Shown here: positions 13,298 through 21,747 of the stretch, piece after piece
Layout: every line of letters begins with the position of its first letter
Numbering within the stretch: position 1 is the first letter of the stretch
Assembly (NCBI GenBank): GCA_964429005.1
Contig: CAYSAJ010000019.1
Span: 1-32,142 of the forward strand
Direction: 5' to 3'
Length of the DNA stretch: 32,142 nucleotides
Source: JACRBE01 sp964429005
Lineage (GTDB): Bacteria; Chlamydiota; Chlamydiia; Chlamydiales; JACRBE01
Notes under the pieces: model-generated
Databases searched by the model: none
What the model was told of the DNA's origin: nothing
Seen by the model: the letters and a program-made list of their open reading frames with translations, nothing else
Program-made: the position numbers and the translations under genes

Positions 13298-14739
13298 TTG
13301 ATTTTTACATCCTGTAGAAGTCCTTTAATCATCCCTCTAAATATGAAAAAATGAAAAGGATAAAGGATAATCCAGTAGATTCTTCCCAATACTCCCTGAG
13401 GGCGGAATGTCGTCGTTTGAATGAGTGTAGGATTCGGTCCATGATGATCTATTTTCCATTCTATCCACCCTTCGCCTGGAAGTTTCATTTCGGCATAAAG
13501 AAGAAGTCTCCCTTTATTTTTATCGGCAACAAGCACCCTCCAAAAATCTAGGGCATCTCCAGTATGAAGTTCTTTCGGATCCCTGCGGCCCCGTCTTATG
13601 CCGACACCGCCGAGCACCTTGTCAATTAATCCTCTGAGGTTCCATATCCAATTCATAGAATACCAGCCATTTTGACCTCCGATTGAAAAAATACGCTCGA
13701 TGACTGGTTTTATGTCCCCTTCAAAATTCCTTTTTTCTTGCCAAAGGAAACATCCCTCCTTAGAAATCTGAATATAGTCATTTAAATCTGGGGATATTTT
13801 TTCTATGTTCCAAGCGTCCATCCAGCTCGATACCACAGCATTATCTTCAATCTTGGCAAAAGCTCTCTGCAATGCTGCTTTATATGAAAGACATTTTCGT
13901 GGAATAAGCTCTTGTATGGAATGATCTCGACACACTGCGTCATTTTTTAAACTATCGACTAAGGAAGAAGCAAGCGAGTAATTGACCGCAGTCACTAATA
14001 CAAGCCAATAGGAGGAGAGGTGGGGTGTCAACACCGGCACGGTAAGAATAAATCGCTTTAAATGCCTTACTTCGGCGAATTGAAGCATCATTTGTTTAAA
14101 GGTAAGAACATCTGGCCCCCCTATGTCAAAAATTCGATCATAGCACCCCTTGTTCCCTATCGCATGAGTAAGATAGTAGACTACATCAGTACTAGCTATG
14201 GGTTGGCATTTATTATGGATCCATTTCGGAGCGACCATCAGAGGTAATTTTTCCACCAAATCTCGAATGATTTCAAAAGAAGCACTTCCTGCACCGATCA
14301 CTATACCTGCTCGAAAGCCTGTAAAATGAAATCCGCTTTCTTTTAAGATATTTTCGACATGTAGTCTCGATAGTAAATGTTTAGATAAATGAGGAGCATG
14401 GGCAAGCCCACTTAAATAGATGATTTGCCGACAATTCGTCTTCTTTAACGCCTCTATAAAATTATAGGCAGCTTGCTCTTCTAATTTATCAAAATCTTCT
14501 CGACTCTGGCTCATAGAATGTACAAGGTAAAATGCAACATCAATCTCTTTCGGAAAAGAAAGGCTCTCCTTATCCAGCAAATCACCATAAATTATCGAAA
14601 CTTTATCTTTGTAGATTTCAAAAGGGGATCTTGAAGAATTGATACGTAGCAACAAGACAAGTTCATGTCCCTCTTTTAATAAAGAAGGGATGAGGCGTTT
14701 GCCGATAAATCCACTGGCCCCTGTAAGGAGAATTTTCAT
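13294..14739 (-). CDS. NAD(P)-dependent epimerase-like SDR with C-terminal DUF2867
   Basis: A 481-residue two-domain protein. Residues 1 to about 300 are an extended/atypical SDR Rossmann domain: ILLTGASGFIGKRLIPSLL at the start, then IIYGDLLD, AFYLVHSMSQ, QIIYLSGLAH and GFRAGIVIGAGS. The rest matches DUF2867 (DALDFWRVLVADKNKGRLLL, GWIEWKI), ending in a hydrophobic tail (YWIILYPFHFFIFRGMI). Function is unknown; the NAD(P)H-binding part suggests reduction of a small or lipid-like substrate. AAGGAAATCTC precedes the ATG at 14739. It is the first gene of the operon with the photolyase (4-base overlap). In free-living bacteria photolyases of this type often sit among SDR genes in light-stress clusters, so a shared light or oxidative-stress role is plausible. 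Confidence 0.85.
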   Translation of the reverse strand: MKILLTGASGFIGKRLIPSLLKEGHELVLLLRINSSRSPFEIYKDKVSIIYGDLLDKESLSFPKEIDVAFYLVHSMSQSREDFDKLEEQAAYNFIEALKKTNCRQIIYLSGLAHAPHLSKHLLSRLHVENILKESGFHFTGFRAGIVIGAGSASFEIIRDLVEKLPLMVAPKWIHNKCQPIASTDVVYYLTHAIGNKGCYDRIFDIGGPDVLTFKQMMLQFAEVRHLKRFILTVPVLTPHLSSYWLVLVTAVNYSLASSLVDSLKNDAVCRDHSIQELIPRKCLSYKAALQRAFAKIEDNAVVSSWMDAWNIEKISPDLNDYIQISKEGCFLWQEKRNFEGDIKPVIERIFSIGGQNGWYSMNWIWNLRGLIDKVLGGVGIRRGRRDPKELHTGDALDFWRVLVADKNKGRLLLYAEMKLPGEGWIEWKIDHHGPNPTLIQTTTFRPQGVLGRIYWIILYPFHFFIFRGMIKGLLQDVKIK

Positions 14740-14808
14740 GAGATTTCCTTGCTGTTCATTTCTTGGTCTATAAAGCTTTTTGAAAAAGGAATAAATAGGA
14801 TTTATTTA

Positions 14809-15267
14809 TTAGCTTTTCAAAATGACAAAGGTTCCCGTAAACGCCACAGCTATTTTCCCTGACTGCTTGATCTCAGCTGAAAGTGTGATTCTTCCTTTGC
14901 TCTTTTTGAGGATCATTTTTGTAAACTCATCCCATATTTCTGTGTGAGGAAATTTGGCGATAGCTACGAAATCTTCTTCTACTGGAATTTTGTATTCGAC
15001 TTCAGCTTTTGCTATCACAATCTGAAAAGAATCTACTAGCCCCTTCATACGGAGCCATAACAAAGTCCAACAAGAGAGTATGGCCAAAGATTGCAAACTC
15101 CCTCCAAATACTGTTTTCTTGTGGTTCACATTTTTTTCGTAGGATGCATTTAAATGGACTTCATCAAGATCCGCATATTTTACAGCCACTCCCATAGCAT
15201 CAGAAATAGGAATATGAGTATGCAAATATTCTTCTATATCTTTTAGGTTCATTGTAATGTCTCTCAT
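14809..15267 (-). CDS. YiiD C-terminal-type thioesterase
   Basis: A hotdog-fold protein of the family named after the C-terminal domain of YiiD (putative thioesterase). Visible: HIPISDAMGVAVKYADLDEV, the NHKKTVFGGSLQSLAILSCW helix typical of the family, and a C-terminal strand region ending TGTFVILKS. Substrate unknown. Two starts are possible: ATG 15267 (152 residues, AGGAT 11 bases upstream) and ATG 15252 (MNLKDIEEYL, with GAGAGA upstream). I keep the longer without strong preference. It lies 69 bases ahead of the SDR-photolyase operon on the same strand and may be transcribed with it. Only a short AT-rich hairpin lies between them. Confidence 0.82.
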   Translation of the reverse strand: MRDITMNLKDIEEYLHTHIPISDAMGVAVKYADLDEVHLNASYEKNVNHKKTVFGGSLQSLAILSCWTLLWLRMKGLVDSFQIVIAKAEVEYKIPVEEDFVAIAKFPHTEIWDEFTKMILKKSKGRITLSAEIKQSGKIAVAFTGTFVILKS

Positions 15268-15392
15268 TTAAAATTTTACATCCTATTTACTGGATAAGAG
15301 TGGAGGTTCGTCTCAGACTAATCCATTATCTCATTTTCATTGCCAAACGATATAGATTTTGCTACGAAACTAACAAGGTCAAAAGGAGAAAT

Positions 15393-16178
15393 ATGAACCA
15401 GATTATTTCACATCCACCTTCTGAAGAAACAATATTTAATAGCAAATTATTCCAGCTTAGAGGCTCCGATGAAGAGATCCTCTATATGAAGAAATTTCCT
15501 TTTGATAACTATGAAATTTATCATGTTCCTCCTTCTTTTTCTTTTTTTCTAGACTCCAAGCAGGACTTTATTAAAGACCGACTTAAAAAAGGAATCCTCT
15601 GGGAAGACCATCTCTACTACCTCCTTTCTACTTTACCAAAACGAGGCTCAACAGTCGTAGATATCGGTGCCCACATTGGAACTCATACTCTTCTTTTTTC
15701 TCAGATTGTAGGGGATGAGGGATTAATCATCTCATTTGAACCTCAAATGAAACTTTATCGCGAACTAATCATGAATTTAAGGCTCAATCATTGCACAAAT
15801 GTGATTTCCTACCGTTGTGCCCTAGGCAATAAAAATGGTGTAATTGAAATGAATCCTCCATCCCATGGGAATGAAGGTGGGGTAAGCATCGGCAAAGGAG
15901 GAGATCATGCCATGATGATGAAATTAGACGATCTCTGTTTATCTAATCTTTCTTTGATAAAAATCGATGTAGAAAATTCTGAATACCTGGTTCTTCAAGG
16001 AGCCATCAAAACTCTACAAAAACATCGCCCTCATATTCTTTTAGAAATCATAGGGAATCATCAAGGTTTAGATGAAGAACTTTGTATAGTCACTTCACAA
16101 GTGATTGATTTTCTGAATTCTCTGAACTATTTTGTCATTCATTTAGCTTACAGGGACTTTTTAGCCATTCCATTCTAA
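15393..16178 (+). CDS. FkbM-family methyltransferase
   Basis: A SAM-dependent methyltransferase of 261 residues. Motif I is clear (STVVDIGAHIGTHTLLFSQI), followed by IISFEPQ, NVISYRCALG, and the family's SLIKIDVENSEYLVLQGA and RPHILLEI. FkbM proteins O-methylate sugars or other small molecules; the acceptor here is unknown. ATG 15393 is chosen because AAAGGAGAA sits just upstream. The frame is open back to a GTG at 15300, but that stretch (Arg/Tyr-rich, no ribosome site) is unlike the family. It stands alone, divergent from the YiiD-like thioesterase. No good promoter was found; TTGCCA at about 15338 has only a poor -10 partner. Confidence 0.88.
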   Translation: MNQIISHPPSEETIFNSKLFQLRGSDEEILYMKKFPFDNYEIYHVPPSFSFFLDSKQDFIKDRLKKGILWEDHLYYLLSTLPKRGSTVVDIGAHIGTHTLLFSQIVGDEGLIISFEPQMKLYRELIMNLRLNHCTNVISYRCALGNKNGVIEMNPPSHGNEGGVSIGKGGDHAMMMKLDDLCLSNLSLIKIDVENSEYLVLQGAIKTLQKHRPHILLEIIGNHQGLDEELCIVTSQVIDFLNSLNYFVIHLAYRDFLAIPF

Positions 16179-16206
16179 ATGCCTTTAAAATAGGCCAAAA
16201 CTTCGT

Positions 16207-16243
16207 AAAAAAAATGCTGATAATGTGAGTCACATTATCAGCA
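16207..16243 (-). terminator. Strong rho-independent terminator of the porin gene
   Basis: Arms TGCTGATAATGTGA (16215-16228) and TCACATTATCAGCA (16230-16243), perfectly complementary over 14 bases around one central base. On the minus strand the stem is followed by T8 (16207-16214). It lies 26 bases after the porin stop. Confidence 0.9.
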
Positions 16244-16268
16244 CTGGTAAATGGAGAATTATTTACTT

Positions 16269-17366
16269 TTAAAAATCTAATCCTGCACGAAGGGTTAACC
16301 CTTGGAAATACATGTTTGTATTTACAGGTGTCACTCTATTAAATGTTTCTTGCAGATATAAGAATGATGGGTAATTGATAAATAAATGGCTTTCATAAGC
16401 TGCCATGAAGTTTATTCCCCATGTATTATCACTAAATGTGTCTTTCCATTCGATTCCAGTACTTAAATCAAACATAGGAAGAACCCTATTTACTGAATAA
16501 GTAATTCTTGTAGATCTATCAGTATCATCATCAGATGCATTGATTACAGATCTTACTTGATAGCTCGAGCTTTTTGCTTTACCAAAAGCAAGAGATGCAT
16601 TACCTCCTAGGAAGAAACTAAATCCCCATCCTAGATCTAAAGTACTTGTAATTCCACCTAAAAGCCCAATTGCATTGAACTGTTGGCTTAGGTAAACATT
16701 TGTTGTATCAAATGGAGGTTGATCCGTTACAACTAATCCATTAGAAGCACCTGAAGCGTAGACATTGAGTTTTTGTCTATTAAGAACTCCTCTAAGTCCC
16801 CCAGTTGCTGTTAAAGACCAAAATTCTTTTGCTTTGAAACACTCTCTAAAGAGCAAATCAAATCCATCAAACTTTTGAGAATAGGTGTAGCTTGCTCTCC
16901 AAGTGTTTCCTGAAGTGACATTAGCAACCGTTGGCCAGAAAGGATCGAGAGTACCATTATGAGCAGGAACATCTGCCTCAGGAGCTCCTAAAAAACCAAA
17001 TGGATAGGTGTCTTCAGAGGAACCAGAATTGTTTGAGTAATATCGAGTCCACTCAAAAGCCGTTGTAAAATCTCTCCAATCTTGATCATAGTAGGACAAT
17101 CCAATACGAAAACCTGGATCCCAACCAATCGTAGCATTCAAGGGCTGTATAGAAGCAAAGCTATTGGGCAAATTGTCTACAGTTTGATAATAGGGAACAT
17201 AATCAAAAGAAGTGCCCCAATATAGAAAATCACCGTAAACAGAAAAACTTAATTCTTTTTGTTGTTGGTTACCGGCACTTTGGTTCATATCATCAGCAGA
17301 GCTATCTGCAAAAGCACTGAGTGATAACGCAACCAATCCGATTGTTAAAAGTTTACTTTTTTTCAT
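16269..17366 (-). CDS. MOMP-like outer-membrane beta-barrel porin
   Basis: A 365-residue exported protein. The signal peptide ends near LSLSAFA, before DSSADD. The mature part shows alternating aromatic/polar beta-strand patterns (SVYGDFLYWGT, FRIGLSYYDQ, FTTAFEWTRYY, LRGVLNRQKLNVY, WGINFMAAYESH) and ends in Phe (LTLRAGLDF), the usual BAM signal. GDFLYW and the layout match the MOMP-like / Legionella major OMP (Lpg1974-type) porins that are expanded in Simkania, Waddlia and Rhabdochlamydia. Only one Cys is present, so it cannot take part in the extensive disulfide cross-linking known for Chlamydia MOMP. The gene is monocistronic, with a consensus-like promoter and a very strong terminator, as expected of an abundant protein. 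AGGA lies 11 bases before ATG 17366. Confidence 0.87.
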   Translation of the reverse strand: MKKSKLLTIGLVALSLSAFADSSADDMNQSAGNQQQKELSFSVYGDFLYWGTSFDYVPYYQTVDNLPNSFASIQPLNATIGWDPGFRIGLSYYDQDWRDFTTAFEWTRYYSNNSGSSEDTYPFGFLGAPEADVPAHNGTLDPFWPTVANVTSGNTWRASYTYSQKFDGFDLLFRECFKAKEFWSLTATGGLRGVLNRQKLNVYASGASNGLVVTDQPPFDTTNVYLSQQFNAIGLLGGITSTLDLGWGFSFFLGGNASLAFGKAKSSSYQVRSVINASDDDTDRSTRITYSVNRVLPMFDLSTGIEWKDTFSDNTWGINFMAAYESHLFINYPSFLYLQETFNRVTPVNTNMYFQGLTLRAGLDF

Positions 17367-17402
17367 ACAAAATACATTCCTAAACTTTGTTAGTTAATAT
17401 CT

Positions 17403-17431
17403 CTTATAAGGAATGATAAAAATTTATGCAA
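17403..17431 (-). promoter_or_regulatory. Promoter of the porin gene
   Basis: Minus strand: TTGCAT (17426-17431), 17 bases, TATAAG (17403-17408). The start is expected near 17396, giving about 30 bases of leader before the ATG. Confidence 0.6.
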
Positions 17432-17527
17432 AAAAAATATTTATTTAGTGGATTCTAATATGAAGGGTAAAATTGATTCGGGGAGTAGATAAAATAAGAA
17501 TTTAAGGCTGAAAAAATTAAAAAAATG

Positions 17528-17611
17528 TGCTCGGGGCGGGACTCGAACCCGCACGGGCTATACGCCCAAAGGATTTTAAGTCCTTTGTGTCTACCATTCC
17601 ACCACCCGAGC
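17528..17611 (-). tRNA. tRNA-Leu (UAA)
   Basis: An 84-base class II tRNA. Acceptor stem GCTCGGG/CCCGAGC with discriminator A, anticodon stem AAGGA/TCCTT around the loop CTTAAAA (anticodon TAA), a long variable arm with stem GGGC/GCCC, and the T arm GCGGGTTCGAGTCCCGC. CCA is not encoded. It reads UUA, a common Leu codon in this AT-rich DNA. Leu isoacceptor supply may matter for the Leu-codon leader upstream of DUF2000-YbaK, but that leader's run uses CTA/CTG, which this tRNA does not read. Confidence 0.97.
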
Positions 17612-17626
17612 AGAAAACTAACGAAA

Positions 17627-17656
17627 ATTGTAATGGGTCATTTTAATATTATTCAA
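17627..17656 (-). promoter_or_regulatory. Promoter of tRNA-Leu
   Basis: Minus strand: TTGAAT (17651-17656), 18 bases, TACAAT (17627-17632), about 15 bases ahead of the mature tRNA 5' end. Confidence 0.5.
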
Positions 17657-17673
17657 GGAAAAAACCTGGAGCA

Positions 17674-17709
17674 AAAAGATAGGCTGAAGGAAAATGGTTC
17701 CGTCAGCCT
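17674..17709 (-). terminator. Terminator of the gapA-hypothetical protein unit
   Basis: AGGCTGA (17681-17687) and TCAGCCT (17703-17709) form a 7-bp stem with an inner GGAA/TTCC stem. On the minus strand ATCTTTTTG follows. It lies 10 bases beyond the stop at 17719. Confidence 0.75.
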
Positions 17710-17718
17710 TTCAGAATA

Positions 17719-18579
17719 TTAAGTTTCTTTATCAGGCAAAAGATCGTTAATGAATACATTCGTACGATCATGCTCTGGAGTTTCTTCTGATAAAGGCCTT
17801 GGAGCGATTTCATACTCCTCATCCACAGGACTAAAGAATACTTCATCATCCATCTGGAAGTGTTTAACCTTCTCAAAAGAATCTTCAGACTGCACTTCCA
17901 CTTTTTCTTCTTCGACTGTCCAGATGTGATCTAGCTTGTTATCTTGCGCTTCTAATTTTTGCAAGAGCTCTTCTCGATCTTTTTCTACCAGTTGTATCTC
18001 ATCTTCTTTCTTTTCCGCTGCTGCTAAAGCTTCTTGTTGCTTATAGCGAGAAATGCTTTCAGAAATAAGATTTTGAGGAGGTGGAAAGAGTTTTGACAAA
18101 ATCGCTGGAGGAGGAGTCTCTTTTTCTTTCGGAGCAACCTCTGGAATATCTTCACCTAATTGGTGAGTATGCTCTACTACTTCCTGCAATTCCTCTTTTA
18201 TAGAGTCATTTTCTTTCTTCTTCTTTTGCTTTTTTCTCTCTCTTTTCTTTTCTTGATGATGAGCATCATCTTGAGACTGATGAGAAGATCCTTGTTTTTC
18301 ATTTCCTGATGGTATTTTTACTGATTTTTCTAAAGTCGCATTTTTAAGTGCGATTCGAGCTTCTCTTGACTCTTGTATCTCATAGTCAGATACAGGTAAA
18401 AGAAAAGATTTTGGTCTTTCTAAAGATCGATAAAAAATTGAATTTCCAAAAGAAACTACTTCAACAGCATCTACGCAATGTTCTTCTGAATGAGCCCCTT
18501 TGGTATTTCTCAATACCAATTTATAACCCTCTTTGGGAGTTATTATTGTCTCAATGATTGGTTCACGAGTAAAATTCAC
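17719..18579 (-). CDS. Charged, largely disordered chlamydial hypothetical protein
   Basis: No domain recognised. The 286-residue product has an N-terminal part of about 85 residues that may fold (GYKLVLRNTKGAHSEEHCVD, VVSFGNSIFYRSLERPKSFL). Then comes a strongly basic Lys/Arg block near residue 112 (KKRERKKQKKKK), a Glu-rich helical/coiled-coil section, and an acidic C-terminus. No signal peptide or membrane segment. It lies 27 bases downstream of gapA on the same strand and is presumably co-transcribed with it. From memory Chlamydia trachomatis has a hypothetical gene (CT504) next to gapA (CT505) in the same position, so this may be its positional counterpart. Sequence similarity could not be checked. 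Confidence 0.75.
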   Translation of the reverse strand: MNFTREPIIETIITPKEGYKLVLRNTKGAHSEEHCVDAVEVVSFGNSIFYRSLERPKSFLLPVSDYEIQESREARIALKNATLEKSVKIPSGNEKQGSSHQSQDDAHHQEKKRERKKQKKKKENDSIKEELQEVVEHTHQLGEDIPEVAPKEKETPPPAILSKLFPPPQNLISESISRYKQQEALAAAEKKEDEIQLVEKDREELLQKLEAQDNKLDHIWTVEEEKVEVQSEDSFEKVKHFQMDDEVFFSPVDEEYEIAPRPLSEETPEHDRTNVFINDLLPDKET

Positions 18580-18606
18580 GTTGCAATCCTGTCGTTATAC
18601 TTTCAT

Positions 18607-19617
18607 TTATTCTTGTGAAGCCATATACCTGATAAGATCTATAACTCTATGGGAATATCCCATTTCATTGTCATACCAAGCTATGATTTTAAAAAATTTA
18701 TCTGATAAAGCGATGCCTGCACCCTTATCAAAAATGGAGGATAGGGTAGTCCCAATGTAATCGGAAGAAACGACTTCCTCCTCCGTATACCCTAATATTC
18801 CCTTCATATGGGTTTCTGAAGCATGCTTCATCGACGCGCATATTTTATCATATGTAGTTGATTTCGTCAGCCTAACAGTTAAATCAACCACAGAAACATC
18901 AGGAACAGGGACTCTAAACGCCATCCCTGTAAGTTTTCCCTTGATTTCCGGAATACATAGCCCTACGGCCACTGCCGCACCTGTACTCGCAGGAATAATA
19001 TTCAGAGTTGCGGCTCTTCCCCCTCTGAAATCTTTTTTTGAAGGCCCATCTACTGTAGGCTGTGACGCAGTCATCGCATGAACTGTAGTCATGAGTCCTT
19101 CTTCGATTCCATACTCGTCGAGTAACACTTTAACTATGGGCGCTAAACAGTTGGTTGTACATGACGCATTCGATATTATTTTATCCGAACTTGGATTGTA
19201 CTTCTTGTGATTTACTCCCATTACAAAAGTAGGAACTTCTCCACCTTTTGCAGGAGCTGTAATGATCACCCGTTTTGCCCCTGATTTTAAATGGACACTT
19301 GCTTTTTCTTGCGTTGTAAAGTGCCCCGTCGATTCTACCACATAGTCAACACCTAAGCTTCCCCAAGGAATTTGGACTGGATCTTTTTCTGAAAAGACTC
19401 TTACCTTATGACCATTTACGATAATACTATCTTCAGTATGTGATACTTGATCAGAAAGAGTTCCATGGACTGAATCATACTTGAGCAAGTAGGCTAAGTT
19501 GTCAGAAGGCACTAAATCATTGACCGCTATGATTTCAATCTCTTTGTGCTGAAGAGCAAGGCGAAAAAAACATCTTCCGATGCGTCCAAATCCATTAATA
19601 CCTATTCGAATTTTCAT
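18607..19617 (-). CDS. gapA: Glyceraldehyde-3-phosphate dehydrogenase
   Basis: Glycolytic tetramer, 336 residues, oxidising GAP to 1,3-bisphosphoglycerate with NAD. Seen: the nucleotide site KIRIGINGFGRIGR, the catalytic Cys in SNASCTTNCLAPI, HAMTASQPTVDGPSKKDFRG, the ARAATLNIIP-like RAATLNIIPASTGAA, and the closing WYDNEMGYSHRVIDL. ATG 19617 is chosen because TAGGAGGAA lies directly upstream; the longer frame to 19650 adds 11 residues unlike the family. It has its own promoter, separated from rplQ by the ribosomal operon terminator. Next to the alpha operon as in Chlamydia. Confidence 0.97.
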   Translation of the reverse strand: MKIRIGINGFGRIGRCFFRLALQHKEIEIIAVNDLVPSDNLAYLLKYDSVHGTLSDQVSHTEDSIIVNGHKVRVFSEKDPVQIPWGSLGVDYVVESTGHFTTQEKASVHLKSGAKRVIITAPAKGGEVPTFVMGVNHKKYNPSSDKIISNASCTTNCLAPIVKVLLDEYGIEEGLMTTVHAMTASQPTVDGPSKKDFRGGRAATLNIIPASTGAAVAVGLCIPEIKGKLTGMAFRVPVPDVSVVDLTVRLTKSTTYDKICASMKHASETHMKGILGYTEEEVVSSDYIGTTLSSIFDKGAGIALSDKFFKIIAWYDNEMGYSHRVIDLIRYMASQE

Positions 19618-19645
19618 CGTTCCTCCTATACCAATCAAAAAAGTT

Positions 19646-19674
19646 ATCATACTTTAGGAGAAATGGAATGTAAA
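19646..19674 (-). promoter_or_regulatory. Promoter of gapA
   Basis: Minus strand: TTTACA (19669-19674), 17 bases, TATGAT (19646-19651). The start near 19639 lies about 22 bases before the gapA ATG. Confidence 0.6.
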
Positions 19675-19699
19675 GAAGGTTATGAAAAAGTTTTGAAAG

Positions 19700-19742
19700 A
19701 AAAAGACGCAGACTTTAGGGGCAACCTTATGATCTGCGTCTT
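19700..19742 (-). terminator. Terminator of the ribosomal protein operon
   Basis: AAGACGCAGA (19703-19712) and TCTGCGTCTT (19733-19742), a perfect 10-bp stem with a 20-base loop. On the minus strand it runs into TTTTTC. It lies 11 bases after the rplQ stop and before the gapA promoter. Confidence 0.85.
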
Positions 19743-19753
19743 ATAAGAATAAC

Positions 19754-20176
19754 TTATAGATACTGGATAATGCATTTTTCTGCGCCATCACCTATTCGGT
19801 TTGAAAGACGCAAAATTCTTGTATGTCCACCATTTCTATCTGCATGTCTTGGAGCGATGTCATTAAACAAAATGCCCATGACTTTTCTGTCCCCGTTATA
19901 AGCAGAAGTATCACCTTTTTTAGCTGCTCGAGCTTCTTTTGGTGTAAGAGGATTGTATCTTAACATAAGCTTAGATTGAATATCTCTTCTAGACGCTAAG
20001 GTATTTTTCTTTGCCAGTGTGACTACGCGATCAGCATATCTGCGTAATTCTTTAGCTTTAACCACAGTTGTCTCAATTTGACCATGTTCAATCAAAGACT
20101 TCAGCATGTTAGCCATCAAGCATCGCTTATGAGAAGAAGTACGGCCTAGCTTACATGTTCTCTTTGCATGTCTCAT
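19754..20176 (-). CDS. rplQ: 50S ribosomal protein L17
   Basis: Large-subunit protein near the polypeptide exit tunnel, 140 residues. The N-terminus is typical: MRHAKRTCKLGRTSSHKRCL, followed by NMLKSLIEHGQIETTVVKAKELR. The last 20 or so residues (GGHTRILRLSNRIGDGAEKC) match the family end. The ATG overlaps the rpoA stop (ATGA), so translation is coupled. Last gene of the long operon. Confidence 0.97.
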   Translation of the reverse strand: MRHAKRTCKLGRTSSHKRCLMANMLKSLIEHGQIETTVVKAKELRRYADRVVTLAKKNTLASRRDIQSKLMLRYNPLTPKEARAAKKGDTSAYNGDRKVMGILFNDIAPRHADRNGGHTRILRLSNRIGDGAEKCIIQYL

Positions 20177-21273
20177 TGTTCTCTACCTAACCTTTCATTG
20201 ATAATTTCATTAATTTTTTCTTTGACATTCTCTTGTGTAATGCCAAATCGATTAAGATCCATACCTAAATGTAATCCCATCTCTTCGAGTTTAGCTTTAA
20301 TTTCATTCAAAGACTTCTTACCGAAGTTTCTAAATTTGAGCATTTCTGACTCTGGCATTACAACGAGTTCTGCGATCGTATCAATGTCAGCTTGAGAAAG
20401 GCAATTTGTCGATCTGACAGAAAGCTCTATTTCGTTGATTCTAAGGCAAAGTTTATTCAAGATAGAATCTTGATCCACTAATTGCTCAGGCTCATCTTGC
20501 TCAAACACGATAGATTGGAATTTAAGTTCATCAAACACTTGGAAATGTAAAATACCAATTTGTGTTGCAAAAGCTAAAGCCTCTTTTGGAGTAATTCTTC
20601 CATCTGTTGTTACATCTAGCACTAGTCTATCGTAATCAGTATCTCTACCTACACGTGTGTTCTCAACAAAGTAGTTAACAAGTGTAACAGGTGAAAATCT
20701 TGAATCGACTACAATTTCATCTACTATTTTATCGTTCAGCATGTGTCTTTCGGAAGGAACATACCCTCTTCCAATAGCGACTTTAATGTCGACTCTTCGT
20801 CTCATGGGCTTTGTTACAGTGAACAACACAAGCTCAGGATTTACGACCTGAAAAAGAGGATCATTCACGATGTCTTTTAACTTGACTTCGTATTGTCCTT
20901 TATTTTGGTCGATAATATCTTGTGTAATATCTAAAACCGTAGAAAGCTTTTTTGAGGATCTTGTCTCTGGCTGATCATCTGTTGGAATTCGTCTTAAAAG
21001 TGCATTTTTAAAATTTAAGATAATGTGTGTTACATCTTCGATGATTCCTTCAACTGCCATGTACTCATGTGGAACACCTTCAATCATTACAGAAATAATT
21101 GCTGGAGCTTCCATAGAAGTTAACATGATTCTTCGTAGAGAATTCCCCAAAGTATGTCCAAATCCTCTTTCTAAGGGCTCAGCAACGAATCTAGCATGAT
21201 TACGAGTAGCCTTATCGGATTCTTCGACTTTAATCTTTGTTGGCAACTCAAACTTGCCATATTTTACTGCCAT
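20173..21273 (-). CDS. rpoA: RNA polymerase alpha subunit
   Basis: 366 residues. The N-terminal assembly domain shows ARFVAEPLERGFGHTLGNSL and RRIMLTSMEAPA, and GRGYVPSERH. The C-terminal domain contains ELSVRSTNCLSQADIDTIAEL (the Arg equivalent to E. coli R265 is present) and KFRNFGKKSLNEIKAKL. UP-element and activator contacts are therefore probably available. It is somewhat longer than E. coli RpoA (329) because of an extended linker and C-terminus, as in other chlamydiae. Between rpsK and rplQ; no rpsD in between. Confidence 0.97.
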   Translation of the reverse strand: MAVKYGKFELPTKIKVEESDKATRNHARFVAEPLERGFGHTLGNSLRRIMLTSMEAPAIISVMIEGVPHEYMAVEGIIEDVTHIILNFKNALLRRIPTDDQPETRSSKKLSTVLDITQDIIDQNKGQYEVKLKDIVNDPLFQVVNPELVLFTVTKPMRRRVDIKVAIGRGYVPSERHMLNDKIVDEIVVDSRFSPVTLVNYFVENTRVGRDTDYDRLVLDVTTDGRITPKEALAFATQIGILHFQVFDELKFQSIVFEQDEPEQLVDQDSILNKLCLRINEIELSVRSTNCLSQADIDTIAELVVMPESEMLKFRNFGKKSLNEIKAKLEEMGLHLGMDLNRFGITQENVKEKINEIINERLGREQ

Positions 21274-21309
21274 ATAATAACTCCTAAATACCCTGTTACA
21301 ATGGTTGTG

Positions 21310-21732
21310 TTATACTCTTCTTCTTTTTCTTGGTCTGCAACCGTTGTGAGGAACAGGGGTTTTGTCTCGAATTGCAGTAATAAGTAGTCCAGAACTTTGA
21401 ATCCCTCTCACAGCGGATTCTCTACCAGCACCTGGGCCTTTTAAATTAACTTCTACTTCTTTAAGTCCATAGGACATAGCAACTTTTGCAGCGTCCTGTG
21501 CAGCCAGCGTCGCAGCAAATGCTGATGATTTTCTAGAACCAGAGAAGTTAACTTTTCCTGCTGATGCCCAAGAAACTACATTCCCTGACAGATCAGTAAT
21601 CGTTACAATTGTATTGTTAAATGTTGCTCTTACATGCACAACGCCCACTGGAATAGATCGAACTTTCTTCTTAGCTTTAGTTGCAGTTTTTTTAACGGGC
21701 TGTTGTTGCTTTTGACTTTCTTGTTTAGCCAA
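21310..21732 (-). CDS. rpsK: 30S ribosomal protein S11
   Basis: 140 residues. A Lys/Gln-rich N-terminal extension of about 20 residues precedes the conserved core GVVHVRATFNNTIVTITDLS, GRESAVRGIQSSGL and the closing IRDKTPVPHNGCRPRKRRRV. It binds 16S rRNA at the platform and helps form the Shine-Dalgarno cleft. 15 bases after rpsM. Confidence 0.97.
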   Translation of the reverse strand: MAKQESQKQQQPVKKTATKAKKKVRSIPVGVVHVRATFNNTIVTITDLSGNVVSWASAGKVNFSGSRKSSAFAATLAAQDAAKVAMSYGLKEVEVNLKGPGAGRESAVRGIQSSGLLITAIRDKTPVPHNGCRPRKRRRV

Positions 21733-21747
21733 AGTTACACTCCAATT

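Noticed and set aside
14786..14803. AT-only hairpin (AATAAAT/ATTTATT) after the YiiD-like gene
   Set aside because: Too weak to act as a terminator; no GC pairs in the stem arms.
15300..15392. GTG-started 31-residue extension of the FkbM methyltransferase
   Set aside because: A strong ribosome site directly precedes ATG 15393, and the extension is unlike the family.
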